Notes under the pieces: model-generated
Seen by the model: only the letters and a program-made list of their open reading frames with translations
Database searches by the model: none
What the model was told of the DNA's origin: nothing
DNA from: Frateuria_A sp035944355
GTDB taxonomy: Bacteria > Pseudomonadota > Gammaproteobacteria > Xanthomonadales > Rhodanobacteraceae
Assembly: GCF_035944355.1 (NCBI RefSeq)
Contig: NZ_DASZBH010000004.1
Location: 310,001-374,000, forward strand
Direction of reading: 5' to 3'
Length of the DNA: 64,000 bases
Part shown: positions 25,075-34,082 of the stretch, piece by piece
Layout of the letters: every line of letters begins with the position of its first letter
How positions within the stretch are numbered: position 1 is the stretch's first letter
Made by a program: the position numbers and the translations under genes

Positions 25075-26421
25075 TCAACCTGCGGCGCCGGACCTCTGCG
25101 CCGCTGCCGCGTCGCCCCGGTTGCCCGGCACCCAGCGGGGACGTGCGCGCAGGGTTTCGAAGAGCGTGGCGGCCTGCGTCGTCTGCCACAGATCGGCGAC
25201 GGCGATCAGCGTTTCCCCCGCGTAGAGCAAGGGGCAGGTTTCGCGTCGCCACGGCGGCAACGCGGCTTGCTGGAACAGGTCGCGCAATTCCCGGGTATGC
25301 CGGTCGCCGGCGGGCCTGATCCGCTCGCCGCCCCGGCGCAGGCGCACGACGAGCGGCGAGGGCAGGCGGCCGGCCGGATCGAGCATGAGCTGGCCGCCTC
25401 CCGGCAAGACCAGCGCCTCGCCGTGCCAGCAAGCCTCCCACTGCGGATCGAACGATGGCCGTGGGGCGTCTGCCCACAGCCGCCCCTTCCAGATGTGCAG
25501 CTCGACGCCTGGCCAGCGCACGCACGGCTGCTGCCCCGCGCGGGCGTGGCATTGGCGCTCGATCTGCCGGCGTTGCGCGGCGGTGGGCGCAACCAGCCCA
25601 CGCGCGTGCAGCCAATGGTCGAGCAGGGGTTCGCGCAGGGCGGGGGCGAGCGCCATCCACGCCGCGGCGTCGAGGCTGCCGGTCGCCTCATCGTGCACTG
25701 CCGGGAAGGCGTCGAGCCAATCGGCACGCAGGGCCTCGTCCGCGGCACGGCAGAACCTCGCGCTGTGCAGGATCGAGTCGACCGCCTGCGGAAAATAGCG
25801 TTGCAGGCGCGGCAGTATCTCGTGCCGCAGATGGTTGCGGGCCAGCCTGGTGTCGCGGTTGGACGGATCGTCGATGCAGGCCAGCCGATGCTCTTGCACG
25901 TAGGCGCTCAGCAGCTCGCGCGGCAGGCCGAGCAGCGGTCGCCAGAGCTGCCCGGCACCGAGCGGGCGGACCGGCCGCATGCCACCAAGGCCACGCGGTC
26001 CCGCGCCGCGCAGCAGCTTGAGCAGCACGGTCTCGGCCTGGTCGTCGCGGTGATGGCCCAACAGCAACCATTCGCCGGGTCTGATCGCTTGCGCGAAGGC
26101 GGCGTAGCGGGCGTGCCGCGCGGCGGCTTCGAGGCCTTCGCCGGATGCCCGCGGTACGTCGACTCGCAGCACCTCGCAGGCGATCCCCAGCGAGGCGCAG
26201 AACGCCCGCGCCTGCGTGGCCCAGCGGACACTGTCCGCGTGCAGCCCGTGGTCCACGTGCAGCGCGCGCAGGCCGCGTGCGCGCGCCTGCGGCAGCGTCG
26301 CCAGCGCGTGCAGCAGCGCGGTGGAGTCGGGGCCGCCGCTGAAAGCCACGCACAGCGCTCCGCCGGCGTGGCTGTCGAGGGCGTGGAGCAACGCGTCGGG
26401 CAGCGTGAGCGGCCTACTCAC
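25075..26421 (-). CDS. tilS: tRNA(Ile)-lysidine synthase
   Basis: A 448-residue cytoplasmic enzyme that attaches lysine to C34 of the CAU-anticodon tRNA-Ile, making it read AUA codons. The N-terminal PP-loop ATPase motif SGGPDST is at residues 28-34. The later LLLGHHRDDQAETVLL block is typical of TilS, and the C-terminal half has the TilS substrate-binding and C-terminal domains (IRPAGDRHTRELRDLFQQA). The length is close to E. coli TilS (432). Its start overlaps the end of the NYN gene by eight bases. Confidence 0.95.
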   Translation of the reverse strand: MSRPLTLPDALLHALDSHAGGALCVAFSGGPDSTALLHALATLPQARARGLRALHVDHGLHADSVRWATQARAFCASLGIACEVLRVDVPRASGEGLEAAARHARYAAFAQAIRPGEWLLLGHHRDDQAETVLLKLLRGAGPRGLGGMRPVRPLGAGQLWRPLLGLPRELLSAYVQEHRLACIDDPSNRDTRLARNHLRHEILPRLQRYFPQAVDSILHSARFCRAADEALRADWLDAFPAVHDEATGSLDAAAWMALAPALREPLLDHWLHARGLVAPTAAQRRQIERQCHARAGQQPCVRWPGVELHIWKGRLWADAPRPSFDPQWEACWHGEALVLPGGGQLMLDPAGRLPSPLVVRLRRGGERIRPAGDRHTRELRDLFQQAALPPWRRETCPLLYAGETLIAVADLWQTTQAATLFETLRARPRWVPGNRGDAAAAQRSGAAG

Positions 26422-27166
26422 GGCTGGCCGGTTTCTTCTTGTTGCGCACGTAGATGTGCTTGCCGTTGCCGACCTGGCGCTCCTCGGCCTGGAACAGGCC
26501 GATCGCGCCGATCAGCCCGCTCAGCTTGGCGTAGCCCCAGTTGCGCGAGTCGAACTCCGGCGCGCGCTTGCTGACGATGCTGCCGACCGCGCCGAGGCCT
26601 GCCCAGCCGGTGTCGTCGGCGGCGTCCTCGATGGCGTTGCGCAGCAGATTGACCAGCCGCGCGTCCTGGCGCAGTTCCTGCGCACCCTTGCGCTGTGTCG
26701 GTTCGGCAGGCTTCTCCTCGCCGGCGTCGGGCTTGCCCAGCACGTCGGTGTAGATGAAGCGGTCGCAGGCGGCGACGAAAGGCCCGGGCGTCTTGCGCTC
26801 GCCGAAACCGTAGACGGTCAGTCCCGACTCGCGGATGCGCCGGGCCAGCGTGGTGAAGTCGCTGTCACTGGAGACGATGCAGAAGCCGTCGAAGCGACCG
26901 GTATAGAGCAGGTCCATCGCGTCGATGATCATCGCCGAGTCGGTGGCGTTCTTGCCTTTGGTGTAGCCGAACTGCTGGATCGGCTGGATCGAGAAATCGA
27001 GCAACTGGTCCTTCCAGCCGCGCAGATGGTTGTCCGTCCAGTCGCCGTAGGCGCGCTTGACGTGGGCGGTGCCGTAGCGGGCGACCTCCGCCAGCAGCCC
27101 TTCGGCCAGCGTGGGCTGGGCATTGTCGGCGTCGATCAGCACGGCGAGCTTGGCGTGGTCGGCCAT
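26414..27166 (-). CDS. NYN-domain protein with C-terminal OST-HTH-like domain (LabA/DUF88 type)
   Basis: A 250-residue protein. Residues about 5-150 form a NYN (PIN-like) nuclease domain, with conserved acidic residues in LIDADNAQ (D13, D15), NATDSAMIIDAMDLL and SSDSDFTTLARRIRE. The C-terminal part (about 170-245), with LRNAIEDAADDTGWAGLGAVGSIV and FDSRNWGYAKLSGLI, resembles an OST-HTH/LOTUS RNA-binding domain. Such proteins are predicted metal-dependent RNases; some family members act in RNA control or defence. The four NYN acidic residues appear intact, so activity is plausible. It is translationally coupled to tilS by an eight-base overlap, which hints at a tRNA- or RNA-related role but proves nothing. 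Confidence 0.88.
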   Translation of the reverse strand: MADHAKLAVLIDADNAQPTLAEGLLAEVARYGTAHVKRAYGDWTDNHLRGWKDQLLDFSIQPIQQFGYTKGKNATDSAMIIDAMDLLYTGRFDGFCIVSSDSDFTTLARRIRESGLTVYGFGERKTPGPFVAACDRFIYTDVLGKPDAGEEKPAEPTQRKGAQELRQDARLVNLLRNAIEDAADDTGWAGLGAVGSIVSKRAPEFDSRNWGYAKLSGLIGAIGLFQAEERQVGNGKHIYVRNKKKPASRE

Positions 27167-27262
27167 GGCGCGGCCCTTGTGGACAGGTGGTCTGATCTTA
27201 GCGCGGCGCTCCCGGCACGGCAGTCGGAGCGCAAGGGCGGAGCGGTGCGACTCGCGCGCCTG

Positions 27263-27649
27263 CTAGCGCTGGAAGTTGAGTTCGACGTCCAGGCCGCAGG
27301 GATCGGTGAGGAAGAGCTGCACCTGGCCCAGCGCGTCCACCTCGTCGATCTCGTAGGGCAGGCCCGCCGCGTCCAGGCGGTCGCGGATGGCCACGAGGTC
27401 GGTGCAGGCGAAGGCCAGGTGGTTGAAGTGGCCGGTCGGTGCAGGCAGCGCGTCGCCCGGGCCGGCGACGGTCAGGTGCAGCACGTCGGCGTCGCCGGCG
27501 TAGAGCCAGTAGCCGCGGGAGCCGGAGCGGAACGCCGGGCGCGGGCCTTCGCGCAGGCCGATGACGTCGATGTAGAAGCGGCGCAGGCGCTCGATCATTG
27601 CCGCCGGTGCGCGCAGGTTCGCATGGGCGAGGCCGCGCACGCCGCTCAT
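27263..27649 (-). CDS. VOC (glyoxalase/bleomycin resistance) family protein
   Basis: A 128-residue single VOC domain with two beta-alpha-beta-beta-beta halves: HANLRAP and FYIDVIGLREG in the first, HFNHLAFACTD and LFLTDPCGLDVELNF in the second. Candidate metal ligands are His9, His in HFNH, and Glu in DVELNF. The reaction is not predictable from sequence; relatives include dioxygenases, lyases and antibiotic-binding proteins. The start lies 7 bases after the accA stop, so it is probably in the same transcript. It is not a usual neighbour of accA. Confidence 0.85.
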   Translation of the reverse strand: MSGVRGLAHANLRAPAAMIERLRRFYIDVIGLREGPRPAFRSGSRGYWLYAGDADVLHLTVAGPGDALPAPTGHFNHLAFACTDLVAIRDRLDAAGLPYEIDEVDALGQVQLFLTDPCGLDVELNFQR

Positions 27650-27656
27650 GCAGGTG

Positions 27657-28613
27657 TTATCCCTGGTAGGCGCCGTAGCTGCGCAGGCGCTTGTAGCGCT
27701 GCTCGAGCAGGTCGCGTTCGGGGACGGATTCCAGCTGGTCCAGCTGGTTCAGCAACACGGCCTTGAGGCGGATCGCCATCGAGCGCGGGTTGCGGTGGGC
27801 GCCGCCCAGCGGCTCGCGGATGACCTTGTCGACCAGGCCGAGCTCGAGCAGGCGCGGGGCGGTCATACCCAGCGCCTCGGCGGCGTCGCGCGCCTTGTCC
27901 TGGCTCTTCCACAGGATCGAGGCGCAGCCTTCGGGCGAGATCACCGAATAAGTGGAGTACTGCAGCATGTTGACGCGGTCGCCCACGCCGATGGCGAGCG
28001 CGCCGCCGGAGCCGCCCTCGCCGATCACCGTGCAGATGATCGGGGTCTTGAGGTCGGCCATTTCCAGCAGGTTGCGCGCGATCGCCTCGCTCTGGCCGCG
28101 CTCCTCGGCCCCCACGCCCGGGTAGGCGCCGGGGGTGTCGATGAAGGTGAGCAGTGGCAGGCCGAAGCGCTCGGCCATCTTCATCAGGCGCAACGCCTTG
28201 CGGTAGCCCTCCGGGCGCGGCATGCCGAAGTTGCGGCGCACCTTGGTCTTGGTGTCGCGGCCCTTCTGGTGGCCGATGATCATGACCGGCCGGCCGTTGA
28301 TGCGGCCCAGGCCGCCGACGATGGCGGCGTCGTCCGCATAGGCGCGATCACCGGCGAGCTCCTGGAACTCCTCGCAGATCACGCCGATGTAGTCCAGCGT
28401 GTAGGGCCGCGCCGGATGGCGCGAGAGCTGGGTGACCTGCCAGGAATTGAGGTTGCGGAAAATCTCCGCGGTCTTGACCTTGAGCTTCTCGCGCAGGCGC
28501 GCGACTTCGTCGTCGATGTTGAAAGCCTGGCCGTGGCTGGCGTGCCGCAGTTCTTCGACCTTCGCTTCCAGTTCGGCGATCGGCTGTTCGAAATCGAGGA
28601 AGTTGGGGTTCAT
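27657..28613 (-). CDS. accA: acetyl-CoA carboxylase carboxyltransferase subunit alpha
   Basis: A 318-residue subunit (E. coli 319) of the cytoplasmic enzyme that transfers CO2 from biotin to acetyl-CoA, making malonyl-CoA for fatty acids. Family blocks are MNPNFLDFEQPIAELEAKV, IGHQKGRDTK, FIDTPGAYPGVGAEERGQSE and GEGGSGGALAIGVGD. The frame is open far upstream, but the ATG at 28613 gives the canonical N-terminus. It is 158 bases downstream of dnaE, the usual order. The gap (28614-28771) includes on the - strand a run close to CCCCGGCTATACTGCCCC, whose TATACT could be a -10 box for accA. Confidence 0.97.
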   Translation of the reverse strand: MNPNFLDFEQPIAELEAKVEELRHASHGQAFNIDDEVARLREKLKVKTAEIFRNLNSWQVTQLSRHPARPYTLDYIGVICEEFQELAGDRAYADDAAIVGGLGRINGRPVMIIGHQKGRDTKTKVRRNFGMPRPEGYRKALRLMKMAERFGLPLLTFIDTPGAYPGVGAEERGQSEAIARNLLEMADLKTPIICTVIGEGGSGGALAIGVGDRVNMLQYSTYSVISPEGCASILWKSQDKARDAAEALGMTAPRLLELGLVDKVIREPLGGAHRNPRSMAIRLKAVLLNQLDQLESVPERDLLEQRYKRLRSYGAYQG

Positions 28614-28771
28614 TCGCGGGCGGTTCGTGACGCGGAGCGGGGCAGTATAGCCGGGGCGGGTGGAAAGGCGGGAACGCGGGCGTATGGGCGGCGGATCGGT
28701 CCCGTGTGCCCCGGGCCACCGTTTTTGCCCAAACAGGGACGAGCTCTCATCAAGGCCCGTCGGAAACAAGC

Positions 28772-31700
28772 TCAGGCGTCGGACTTGACGATCCGCAGCT
28801 TGGCCGCCTCCACCCATGACAGCCCGCGCAGCGCGCGCAGCAGGTCGGGAATGGCGTTGACCCGCCAGTCCTCGCCCAGTTCCAGGTCGGCCTGGGCGGT
28901 GCGATTGTGGTAGCCGTGCAGGAGCACGGTGGCGCGGCCGCCGCGATAGCCGGCCAGGGTCTGCTTGAGTTCCTGTTCGAAGCCGGGGCCGATGCCGTTC
29001 AACTTGACCCTGAGCGCGCGTGCATGGCGGCGGCAGGCGTCGGCCAGGGTCATCGCGCCGCGCGCGCGCAGCTGGAAGCCGCCGCCGGAGAAATCGTCGA
29101 TGCGCAGGCCGCCCTCGACGATCAGCATCTCGTCGCGGGTGAGCAGCGGCGCCACCTGCTGGTAGATCTCGCCGAAGAAGCTCACCTCGATGGTGCCGGT
29201 GCCGTCCTCCAGCCGCACGAAGGCGTCGCTGTCGCCGCGCTTGCGCACGGCGGTGACCATGCCGGCGACGGTCCAGGGCGTGTCGGGACCGCGGCGGAAA
29301 CGGTTCTCCTCGCCATCGCTCCTGCGCGGACGCGGCGGCTGGTAGCGCTCGGCGATCTCGCCCAGCGGGCAGGTGGACAGCTGCGCGAGCTCCTCGCGCC
29401 AGGGATCGGTGGGATGGCCGGAAAGGTAATGGCCCAGCGTGTCGCGCTCGCCCTGCAGCTTCTGCTCCAGCGGCCATTCCGGCGCGGTGGGCAGCTCGAT
29501 CTGCACCACCGGCGCGGCGCTGCCCATCAACGCCCCGAACATGTCGTTCTGGCCCGACTGCTTGTCGCGCAGGTGCTGCTCGGCCGCCTTGATCGCGTCG
29601 GGCAGCTGCAGCATCAGGCTGGCGCGGGTGGGCGCCAGCGCGTCCAGGCTGCCGGAGAGGATCAGCGCCTCAAGCACGCGGCGGTTGAGCTTGGTCGGGT
29701 CGACGCGGCGGCAGAAATCGGCCAGGTCCTTGTACGCGCCGCCGCGCCGGCGCTCCTCCACGATGGCCTCGCAGGCGCCCTGGCCGACGCCCTTGATGGC
29801 GCCCAGGCCGTAGCGGATGACGCGCGGCTCGACCGCCACGAACATGAAGTCCGACGCGTTCACGTCCGGCGGCAGGATGGTCAGCCCGATCGCGCGCGAT
29901 TCGTCCAGGAACGTCACCGCCTTGTCGGTGTTGTCCATGTCCGAGGAGATCGTCGCGGCCATGAACTCGGCCGGGTAGTGCGCCTTCAGCCAGGCGGTCT
30001 GGTAGGACACCAGCGCGTAGGCGGCCGCGTGCGACTTGTTGAAGCCGTAGCCGGCGAACTTCTCCATGAGGTCGAAGATCTGGTCGGCCTTCTCGCCCGA
30101 GAGCCCGTCCCTGGCCGCACCCTCGCGGAACTTAGCGCGTTCCTTCGCCATTTCCTCGAGCTTCTTCTTGCCCATCGCGCGGCGCAGCAGGTCGGCGCCG
30201 CCGAGCGAGTAGCCGCCCACGATCTGCGCCATCTGCATCACCTGCTCCTGGTAGACCATGATGCCGTAGGTCTCTTTCAGGATCGGCTCGACGCGCGGGT
30301 CCGGATACTCCACTTCCTCGCGGCCATGCTTGCGCGCCACGAAGCTGGGTATGAGGTCCATCGGGCCGGGGCGGTACAGCGCCACCAGCGCCACGATGTC
30401 GCCGAAGCGGTCGGGCTTGGCGTCCTTGAGCATGCGCTGCATGCCGGAGGATTCGAGCTGGAACACCGCCACCGTCTGCGCGCGCTTGAGCAGCTCGTAG
30501 GTCGGCGCGTCGTCCAGCGGCAGCGCGGCGATGTCCAGCGGTTGTTCGCCGGCCTTCGCGCGGCGTTCGTTGATCGCCTTCATCGCCCAGTCGATGATGG
30601 TGAGCGTACGCAGGCCGAGGAAGTCGAACTTGACCAGCCCGACGGCTTCGACGTCGTCCTTGTCGTACTGCGTCACCATGCCGCCGCCGCCCGGCTCGCA
30701 GTACATCGGCGCGAATTCGGTGAGCGGCTTGGGGCCGATCACCACGCCGCCGGCGTGCTTGCCGACGTTGCGGGTGAGGTTCTCCAGCTTGAGCGCCAGG
30801 TCCACCAGCGTGCGCGCCTCTTCGTCCTGCTCGTAGAGCTCGCAGAACTCGCGCACGACACGGTCCGGTTCCTTCTTCGACTTTTCCGAGCGGCCCAGCG
30901 CGTCGGACAGCGTCAGGTCCAGCGGGCGCGGCGGAATCAACTTGGCGATCTTGTCGACCGCGTTGTAGCCCATGCCCAGCACGCGGCCGGAGTCGCGCAG
31001 CACCGCCTTGGCCGCCATCGAGCCGTAGGTGATGATCTGGCTGACGTGCTCGCGGCCGTACTTGCGCGCCACGTAGTCGATCACCTCGTCGCGGCGGTCC
31101 ATGCAGAAGTCGATGTCGAAGTCCGGCATCGACACGCGCTCGGGATTCAAGAACCGCTCGAACAGCAGGTCGAACTGCAGCGGATCCAGGTCGGTGATCT
31201 TGAGCACCCAGGCGACCAGCGAACCGGCGCCGGAGCCGCGGCCGGGTCCCACCGGGATGCCGTTCTGCTTACCCCAGTTGATGAAGTCGGCCACGATCAG
31301 GAAGTAGCCGGGGAAACCCATGCGGATGATGACGTCGAGCTCGCGTTCCAGCCGCGCCTCGTAATCGGCCAGCGTGTAGCCGGGCGCCAGCGGGTTGCTG
31401 GCCAGGCGCTCGGCCAGGCCCGCGCGCGCGGTCTCGCGGATGTAGCTGTCGAGGTCGTAGCCCTCGGGCACCGGGAAGTCGGGCAGGTAGTAGGTGCCGA
31501 ACTTGAGCTCCAGGTTGCAGCGCTTGGCCAGCTCGACCGTGTTCTCCAGTGCCTCGGGCAGGTCGGCGAACAGCTTCGCCATGTCGCCCGGGGACTTGAG
31601 GTATTGCTGGTCGGAGTAGTCGCGCGGGCGCTTGGGATCGGCCAGCACACGGCCCTGGTTGATGCACACGCGCGCCTCGTGCGCCTCGAAGTCGTCCTGC

Positions 31701-32311
31701 CTGAGGAAGCGCACGTCGTTGCTGGCCAGCAGCGGCAGCGCCAGCGCGTCGCCCAGCGCCAAGGCGGCGGTGTTCCAGGTCTCCTCGCCCTCGCGGCCGC
31801 AGCGGGTGAGTTCCAGATAGAGCCGGTCGGGGAACAGGCGCGCCAAAGGCTGCAGCTTCGCGACACCGGCATCCACGCCCTGGCTCACGGCGACGCGGCC
31901 GACCTCGCTCTCGCGGCCGAGCAGCGCGATCAGGCCGCCGGTGGCCTCGCGCGTCAGCCAGGCGGCCTCGACCAGCGCCTTGCCGCCGTGCTGGCCTTCG
32001 CGCCAGGCGCGCGAGACCAGGCGCGACAGGTTGAGATAGCCCGCACGGTCCTGGCACACCAGGGTCAGGCGCCACGGCCGCGGATCGTCCGGCGAGCCGA
32101 TCCACAGGTCGCAGCCGCCGATCGGCTTCAGCCCTGCGCCGCTGCACGCCTTGTAGAACTTCACCAGCGCGAACATGTTGCTGTCGTCGGTGAGCGCCAC
32201 CGCGGGCATGCCTTCGCGCACACAGGCATCGACCAGCGCCTTGATGCGGATGGTCGAGTCGACCAGCGAATACTCGCTGTGCAGGTGGAAATGGACGAAG
32301 CGCGCGGACAT
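28772..32311 (-). CDS. dnaE: DNA polymerase III subunit alpha
   Basis: The 1179-residue replicative polymerase (E. coli 1160). It has an N-terminal PHP domain (FHLHSEYSLVDS), a palm with PDFDIDF near residues 395-401 carrying catalytic aspartates, the fingers region, a helix-hairpin-helix region (GLGAIKGVGQGACEAIV), and a C-terminal OB domain (TVAGMVTAVRKRG). No intein or frame break is seen. The start at 32311 (MSARFVHFHLHSEYS) is canonical; the frame is open a further 28 codons to 32395 without family similarity. A 69-aa gene lies just upstream. Confidence 0.97.
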   Translation of the reverse strand: MSARFVHFHLHSEYSLVDSTIRIKALVDACVREGMPAVALTDDSNMFALVKFYKACSGAGLKPIGGCDLWIGSPDDPRPWRLTLVCQDRAGYLNLSRLVSRAWREGQHGGKALVEAAWLTREATGGLIALLGRESEVGRVAVSQGVDAGVAKLQPLARLFPDRLYLELTRCGREGEETWNTAALALGDALALPLLASNDVRFLRQDDFEAHEARVCINQGRVLADPKRPRDYSDQQYLKSPGDMAKLFADLPEALENTVELAKRCNLELKFGTYYLPDFPVPEGYDLDSYIRETARAGLAERLASNPLAPGYTLADYEARLERELDVIIRMGFPGYFLIVADFINWGKQNGIPVGPGRGSGAGSLVAWVLKITDLDPLQFDLLFERFLNPERVSMPDFDIDFCMDRRDEVIDYVARKYGREHVSQIITYGSMAAKAVLRDSGRVLGMGYNAVDKIAKLIPPRPLDLTLSDALGRSEKSKKEPDRVVREFCELYEQDEEARTLVDLALKLENLTRNVGKHAGGVVIGPKPLTEFAPMYCEPGGGGMVTQYDKDDVEAVGLVKFDFLGLRTLTIIDWAMKAINERRAKAGEQPLDIAALPLDDAPTYELLKRAQTVAVFQLESSGMQRMLKDAKPDRFGDIVALVALYRPGPMDLIPSFVARKHGREEVEYPDPRVEPILKETYGIMVYQEQVMQMAQIVGGYSLGGADLLRRAMGKKKLEEMAKERAKFREGAARDGLSGEKADQIFDLMEKFAGYGFNKSHAAAYALVSYQTAWLKAHYPAEFMAATISSDMDNTDKAVTFLDESRAIGLTILPPDVNASDFMFVAVEPRVIRYGLGAIKGVGQGACEAIVEERRRGGAYKDLADFCRRVDPTKLNRRVLEALILSGSLDALAPTRASLMLQLPDAIKAAEQHLRDKQSGQNDMFGALMGSAAPVVQIELPTAPEWPLEQKLQGERDTLGHYLSGHPTDPWREELAQLSTCPLGEIAERYQPPRPRRSDGEENRFRRGPDTPWTVAGMVTAVRKRGDSDAFVRLEDGTGTIEVSFFGEIYQQVAPLLTRDEMLIVEGGLRIDDFSGGGFQLRARGAMTLADACRRHARALRVKLNGIGPGFEQELKQTLAGYRGGRATVLLHGYHNRTAQADLELGEDWRVNAIPDLLRALRGLSWVEAAKLRIVKSDA

Positions 32312-32398
32312 CAAGGACTCGGGAGCATCCCCGGGTGAGTCCGTGAAGGCTACGCTGCGGCGCCCGTTTCCCACAAGCTTGACAGCGGGCGGCACTGC

Positions 32399-32608
32399 TC
32401 AGTGGACGAAGAACCGCTCGTTATCCTCGTTCCACTCGACGTAGTGATCGAAGCCGCTGGTTTCCAGTGGCTGGCGGTCGTAGTCGGCATGGGTATGGGC
32501 AAGCTCCTCGGCTTGCCGGTGCTCGTTCTGGTCGGGCACCGTGAGCACGGTGCTGGGTGGGGCAAACGGCTTGAGTGCGAAGCGCACGTGGAAGAAGCGG
32601 GACAACAT
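32399..32608 (-). CDS. 69-residue protein of unknown function upstream of dnaE
   Basis: A short soluble, acidic protein starting MLSRFFHVRFALKPF, with a histidine- and acid-rich second half (EELAHTHADYD, FDHYVEWNEDNERFFVH). The ATG at 32608 is backed by AGGAG seven bases upstream; a longer frame to 32632 lacks such a site. The strand opposite is also open, but it has no good start signal. I do not recognise the family. The gene lies 87 bases before dnaE in the same direction and is probably expressed with it or from the AT-richer stretch just upstream. Confidence 0.7.
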   Translation of the reverse strand: MLSRFFHVRFALKPFAPPSTVLTVPDQNEHRQAEELAHTHADYDRQPLETSGFDHYVEWNEDNERFFVH

Positions 32609-32689
32609 GACACGGCTCCTGCGGAGGGGCATCCGCGGTGGAGAGAGGGCGTCCGTGCGAACGCTGGAAGAGGCCGGCTGGCCTTCTTT

Positions 32690-32760
32690 CCACGAGCATA
32701 AGATGCTCCCATCGGAGTAAAAGTTGTATAGACCTCCGACCTATTTTTCAGCCGCGCCCG
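32690..32760 (-). promoter_or_regulatory. AT-rich stretch with possible promoter for the small gene and dnaE
   Basis: In an otherwise very GC-rich region, 32694-32757 is AT-rich. On the - strand, CTGAAA then 15 bases then TATACA, and TTTTAC then 16 bases then TATGCT, are rough sigma-70-like arrangements. Neither is close to consensus. The place, between the TlpA-like gene and the 69-aa gene, suits a promoter for dnaE expression. Confidence 0.35.
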
Positions 32761-32791
32761 GCTACCCCGAGCGGCGGCTGCGGGCATTCGA

Positions 32792-33325
32792 TCAATGGCT
32801 GCCGGGCGCGGCGGCGGGTTCCTGCAGCAGCGCGTTGATCTCGGCCAGCAAGGGGTTGAGCATGTCCTCGCCGTAACCGACGTGCAGGTGGGCGACGGTG
32901 CCGTCCCGGCGCAGCATCACCATCACCGGGATGCCTTGGTCGGCACCGTACTGCTTGCCGATCGCGCCGTAGCGGTCCCAGGTCGCCAGCACGCCGGGTG
33001 CTTCCTTGCGGAGCAGACGGCTGGTGCCGCGGAAGGCGTCGCGGTCTTCCATGTAGTTGATCAGCACGACCTGCAGCGGCAGGTGTTTCTGGTCGGCCAC
33101 GGTCTGCATGCTGGCGAGGGTCGGCATTTCCTTCATGCAGTAGCCGCACCAGGTCGCCCAGAAGCTCAGCACGACGACCTTGCCACGCAACGCGGACAGC
33201 TTCACCGTGTCGCCATGCGCGTCTACGCCGGCGACGTCCGGCGCCGCCTGCCCTTCCTGCACGGTTGCGCGAGCCCCGAAGGAAAGCACCAGACCGGCCA
33301 GCAACAAGGCCTTGGCACGTCGCAT
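32792..33325 (-). CDS. exported TlpA/ResA-like thioredoxin-fold protein
   Basis: A 177-residue protein with an N-terminal signal peptide (MRRAKALLLAGLVLSFGARA, about 20 residues) and a TlpA-type thioredoxin domain: APDVAGVDAHGD, LRGKVVVLSFWATWCGYC with the redox pair Cys60 and Cys63 (CGYC), a later cis-proline in GIPVMVM, and a helix insert. It should act in the periplasm, reducing or exchanging disulfides. Known relatives serve cytochrome c or cupredoxin maturation, but no such genes lie nearby. It sits between rnhB and dnaE, an uncommon place. The gene spacing (70 bases to rnhB) permits co-transcription. Confidence 0.9.
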   Translation of the reverse strand: MRRAKALLLAGLVLSFGARATVQEGQAAPDVAGVDAHGDTVKLSALRGKVVVLSFWATWCGYCMKEMPTLASMQTVADQKHLPLQVVLINYMEDRDAFRGTSRLLRKEAPGVLATWDRYGAIGKQYGADQGIPVMVMLRRDGTVAHLHVGYGEDMLNPLLAEINALLQEPAAAPGSH

Positions 33326-33395
33326 ATGTCCCCCTTTGGCCGGTGGCCCGGCCGCGGCCGGTGCGAACCCCTCGCGCCGACCCGTCCATCCTATG

Positions 33396-34082
33396 TCAGA
33401 ACAGCCTGCCCTGGTCGAACAGCAGCTTCACCGGCGCAAAGCTGCGCCGATGCACGGGACAGGGGCCCAGTTGTTTGAGCGCGGCCAGGTGCTCGGGCGT
33501 GGAGTAGCCCTTGTGGCTGGCAAAACCGTAGCCGGGGTGATGGCCATCCAGCGCGTGCATCAGCCGGTCGCGGGTGACCTTGGCGATGATCGATGCGGCG
33601 CTGATCGCCGGCACCAGCGCATCGCCGCCGACGATGGCGCGGCCGGGGCAGGGCAGCTCCCTGGGCAACTGGTTGCCATCCACCAGCGCCTCCTGCGCCG
33701 CCAGTTTCAGGCCCGCAACGGCACGGCACATGCCGGCCATGGTGGCCTGGAAGATGTTGATGCGGTCGATCTCTTCCACCTCGACCAGCACCACGTGCCA
33801 GGCCAGCGATCGCTCGACGATCTGCGCGTAGAGCGCCTCGCGCCGCGCTTCAGTGAGCTTCTTGGAATCGTCCAGGCCCCTGATCCGGCGGCGCGGGTCG
33901 AGGATCACCGCGGCGACCGCCAGAGGGCCGGCGAGCGGGCCGCGGCCGGCCTCGTCGACTCCGGCAACGAACTGGGCGGCCTTCGGGCGGGGCTTGCGCG
34001 GGCGCATGGGCGGGCCGGCTTCATCCCGCTCGGCGGCCGGAAGAGGAAGCACGGCGATTTCATCGAGGCCGTCAGGCGACAT
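33396..34082 (-). CDS. rnhB: ribonuclease HII
   Basis: A 228-residue enzyme that cuts the RNA part of RNA-DNA hybrids and removes misincorporated ribonucleotides. GVDEAGRGPLAG (Asp43, Glu44) and DDSKKLTEARR are the catalytic and family blocks. The later SIIAKVTRDRLM carries another active-site acid, and the DGHHPGYGFASHKGYSTPEH block is typical. I choose the ATG at 34082 because GGAGG lies six bases upstream, inside lpxB, giving an 11-base overlap. This adds about 25 residues compared with E. coli. The ATG at 34007 would give 203 residues but has only a weak site. Confidence 0.95.
   Translation of the reverse strand: MSPDGLDEIAVLPLPAAERDEAGPPMRPRKPRPKAAQFVAGVDEAGRGPLAGPLAVAAVILDPRRRIRGLDDSKKLTEARREALYAQIVERSLAWHVVLVEVEEIDRINIFQATMAGMCRAVAGLKLAAQEALVDGNQLPRELPCPGRAIVGGDALVPAISAASIIAKVTRDRLMHALDGHHPGYGFASHKGYSTPEHLAALKQLGPCPVHRRSFAPVKLLFDQGRLF

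Noticed and set aside
28907..32338. A 1143-residue open frame on the + strand opposite dnaE
   Set aside because: It is the mirror of DnaE codons and has no recognisable domains. DnaE itself is certain.
32402..32701. A 99-residue + strand frame opposite the 69-aa gene
   Set aside because: It has no ribosome site and would run against the direction of the whole region. The - strand frame has AGGAG at the right distance.
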